Source: Chromatiaceae bacterium (GTDB lineage Bacteria > Pseudomonadota > Gammaproteobacteria > Chromatiales > Chromatiaceae). From it: a DNA stretch of 64,000 nt. The notes below the pieces were generated by a model that saw only the letters and a list, made by a program, of their open reading frames with translations, had not been told where the DNA came from and made no database searches. The translations under genes and the position numbers were made by a program. The stretch's first letter is position 1, and each line of letters opens with the position of its first letter. Below, piece after piece: positions 62,123 through 64,000 of the stretch. The DNA lies in assembly GCA_024235395.1 (NCBI GenBank), contig JACKMK010000004.1, positions 1-64,000 of the forward strand, in the 5' to 3' direction.

Positions 62123-62380
62123 TCAGTCGGCGGCCGGTTTCTCCGGGCTCGCGTGATTTTCAAGGCATTTTGCCTGCTGCAATCGATTGACCTCGAGTTG
62201 GATCATCAACTTGCGCCGCTGGGCCGGACGCTGCTCGGTCGCCAACTCCGCGTTCAGTGCAGTCTCCTGTGCCTTCAAACGCTCAAACACATCGTTAAGG
62301 CGGCGCGTCTCATCACTCTTGCGACGTGGAGCCGCGTCGATGTGGCCCAGCATCCGCCGTAGGGACTCGGTAAGGTGCAT
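62123..62380 (-). CDS. Small coiled-coil-like protein (85 aa)
   Basis: Highly charged helical protein with heptad-like spacing: RLNDVFERLKAQETALNAEL and RPAQRRKLMIQLEVNRLQQA. No signal peptide. No clear ribosome binding site at ATG 62380, so the start and even the gene are uncertain. Function unknown. Confidence 0.45.
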   Translation of the reverse strand: MHLTESLRRMLGHIDAAPRRKSDETRRLNDVFERLKAQETALNAELATEQRPAQRRKLMIQLEVNRLQQAKCLENHASPEKPAAD

Positions 62381-62653
62381 GTTCGTATTGCAGATCCGGC
62401 GATTCAAGTCGTTGCCATCTAGACTGCAGTATGCAAGTGACAGCAGCATGACAATGGCATGACAGCGCACGATGTTGCCGATTCGACCGTCGACGTCAGA
62501 CTCCCTGCAATCGACGGGCGTGGCCAAAGAAAGATCGCGCCGTACCGGCGCGCTGAAATGACGTGTTCGTTACCGGGTTCAAACGCCGGCGGGGGATGCG
62601 GCGCCGGCTTCGGGTCGCGTGCAAGACCGCGACTGCGACCGCGCCGCCCGGCG

Positions 62654-63106
62654 CTAGTAGCCCCCGAGCATGGTCATCACCCGATCGCGCACCGCCCGCA
62701 TCTCGTCGGCGGCGCTGTGCGATGCCGCCACACCGGCCAGGATCTCCCCCGCCAGATAGCGCGCATAGTCGGCGCCCGTCGCAACGGCTTTCTCCAACAG
62801 CTGCAACATGGCGTCGAGTTGGGCGCCGTGCAGCCCCAGGTGGGTATCGCGGATCCCCAACCGTTCCTTCTCACGCTGCAGGTGGATCACCGGATGATCT
62901 GGCTGGGTATCGATCAATCGCACCCTGCCCGCGTCGAAGGCGATCTGCAGTAAGCCGATCGGCATGCAGTGCAGATCCAGGGGGTCGTCGAGCGAATGCG
63001 CGTGAAGCCTGCCGGCAGGATTGACGACAATCCACCGCGCATTCGGGCCTTCTCCGCCCAAGGCGGTCACCGGTCCTTCATAGATCTGGCTTTCAGAGAT
63101 GTCCAC
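62654..63106 (-). CDS. Hypothetical protein (150 aa)
   Basis: Cytosolic protein with N-terminal ESQIYEGPVTALGGEGPNAR, a central strand-rich part (PIGLLQIAFDAGRVRLIDTQP) and a helical C-terminus (LDAMLQLLEKAVATGADYAR). Starts with GTG and a weak GGTGAAG upstream. Not recognised. Composition and codon use look like a real gene. Confidence 0.7.
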   Translation of the reverse strand: MDISESQIYEGPVTALGGEGPNARWIVVNPAGRLHAHSLDDPLDLHCMPIGLLQIAFDAGRVRLIDTQPDHPVIHLQREKERLGIRDTHLGLHGAQLDAMLQLLEKAVATGADYARYLAGEILAGVAASHSAADEMRAVRDRVMTMLGGY

Positions 63107-63319
63107 GTGGCTTCACCGGTTGATCGTCGGGGAGCCGGATTCTAGCCGAAACCTCATCATCGTCGTCACCGTGCCGCGGAAATTCGCTGCCGCGGCGCAT
63201 TCGACCGACGGCCGAATCGGCAACGGGGGTTCGCAGGGTGGTGTCTTGGTGGCGACACTCATCTGTCACGTTTGCACTTTAATGTCGGCCGCGCTTTTCA
63301 CTCAAACCTGACCGAGCTC

Positions 63320-64000
63320 ATGCCACTGAAGACCCCCCAGACCCTCCTCGACCGCATCGATCACCGGGTATTCAACGCGATCTATTCACGCGCCCTCGTC
63401 TACAACACCTGCTGGGAGGATCCGGCGGTCGACCGGCTGGCGCTGAATATCGGCCCCGAAGACAACCTGCTGGTGATCACCAGCGCGGGCTGTAACGTGC
63501 TCGACTATGCGCTGGTCGGCCCGCGCAGGATCCACGCGGTCGATGCCAATCCGCGGCAGAATGCGTTGCTGGAACTCAAATTGGCCGGCATCGCGCAGCT
63601 CGATTACGACGATTTCTTCTGCGCGTTCGGCAACGGCTATCACCCGCGCATGCGCGAGCTCTACCATGACGCCCTCCGTGCCCGTCTTTCACCGTTTGCC
63701 AGGGTGTTTTGGGACAAGCGGGTCGGCTGGTTCGGCAATCCCAAAGGCAGCTTCTATTTCCACGGTCTTTCCGGGATCGTCGCACGGGCATTTCGGGCCT
63801 ATCTCGCGATGCGGCCGCGGCTGGCGACAGGTATCCGGGACCTGTTTGGCGCGCAGGACCTCGACGAACAACGACGCATCTACGACACTCGCGTGCAGCC
63901 CTTGATGTGGACACCCGCGGTCAACTGGACGCTGTCGCGCCAGCTGACGATGAGCATGCTGGGCGTCCCCCATCCGCAGCGCAAACAGGTGATCGATCAA
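63320..64000 (+). CDS. btaA: BtaA/DUF3419-like protein, cut by the window end
   Basis: First 227 codons; no stop before the window end. YNTCWEDPAVDRLALNI, LLVITSAGCNVLDYAL and IHAVDANPRQNALLELKLA are the SAM-binding features of BtaA (SAM:diacylglycerol 3-amino-3-carboxypropyl transferase), first step of betaine-lipid synthesis. Betaine lipids replace phospholipids under phosphate limitation in several bacteria. ATG at 63320 starts the conserved region. The methyltransferase BtaB, if present, would be to the right. Confidence 0.8.
   Translation, partial: MPLKTPQTLLDRIDHRVFNAIYSRALVYNTCWEDPAVDRLALNIGPEDNLLVITSAGCNVLDYALVGPRRIHAVDANPRQNALLELKLAGIAQLDYDDFFCAFGNGYHPRMRELYHDALRARLSPFARVFWDKRVGWFGNPKGSFYFHGLSGIVARAFRAYLAMRPRLATGIRDLFGAQDLDEQRRIYDTRVQPLMWTPAVNWTLSRQLTMSMLGVPHPQRKQVIDQ

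Overview
The window is high-GC bacterial DNA with dense, often overlapping genes. Outer-membrane TolC, RND efflux, an ExeM/NucH-type secreted nuclease, an O-antigen ligase-like protein and a DUF3240 protein point to a Gram-negative proteobacterium, most likely a gammaproteobacterium. No rRNA, tRNA, CRISPR array or intact insertion sequence was seen.

Layout. (1) 0-8.2 kb, minus strand: a seven-gene overlapping operon encoding a heavy-metal RND efflux pump (TolC, adaptor, permease), a DUF3240 protein, a PepSY protein and a two-component system. It starts at a symmetric operator made of 11-bp-spaced half-sites (8183-8223), shared with a divergent lipoprotein gene. (2) 8.3-15.6 kb: small exported and membrane proteins, a CxxCH (heme-type) protein, a PDZ protein with an upstream CTTAAC-N5-CTTAAC box, and a chemoreceptor. 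(3) 16.3-25.1 kb: a surface-polysaccharide cluster (three glycosyltransferases, an O-antigen ligase-like protein, a DUF2231 membrane protein, an AsnB-type amidotransferase and a PAP2 phosphatase). (4) 25.3-33.2 kb: two further PepSY/two-component modules. One kinase carries a tandemly duplicated membrane sensor. The other module also encodes two COG4705-like membrane proteins. An 18-bp motif, AACCTTKCCANNYGGTAA, occurs in the same orientation upstream of asnB, the PAP2 gene and the first PepSY gene, linking regions 3 and 4. (5) 34-41.2 kb: small-molecule and redox-type genes (AraC, NTF2-like, DUF1772, P-loop kinase-like, NAD(P)-binding, LysR, carboxymuconolactone decarboxylase-like, PNPOx-like, DUF1348, ECF sigma). 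(6) 41.3-52 kb: a NERD protein, DUF2380, a secreted metzincin protease with seven FG-GAP-like repeats, a stand-alone sensor-like protein, an Xre/RES toxin-antitoxin pair, an endonuclease/exonuclease/phosphatase-fold protein and DUF4403. (7) 52.2-55.6 kb: a TIR-transmembrane-beta-propeller protein of 1156 aa. (8) 55.7-64 kb: a secreted phytase-like propeller protein, an ExeM/NucH nuclease, three small unknown genes, and a BtaA-like gene cut by the window end.

A theme is envelope sensing: three PepSY-plus-two-component modules, three OmpR-type 11-bp-period boxes, metal efflux and polysaccharide genes. The most unusual items are the shared 18-bp motif, the duplicated-sensor kinase and the TIR-membrane-propeller protein. 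All function calls come from reading motifs by eye; no database search was run.
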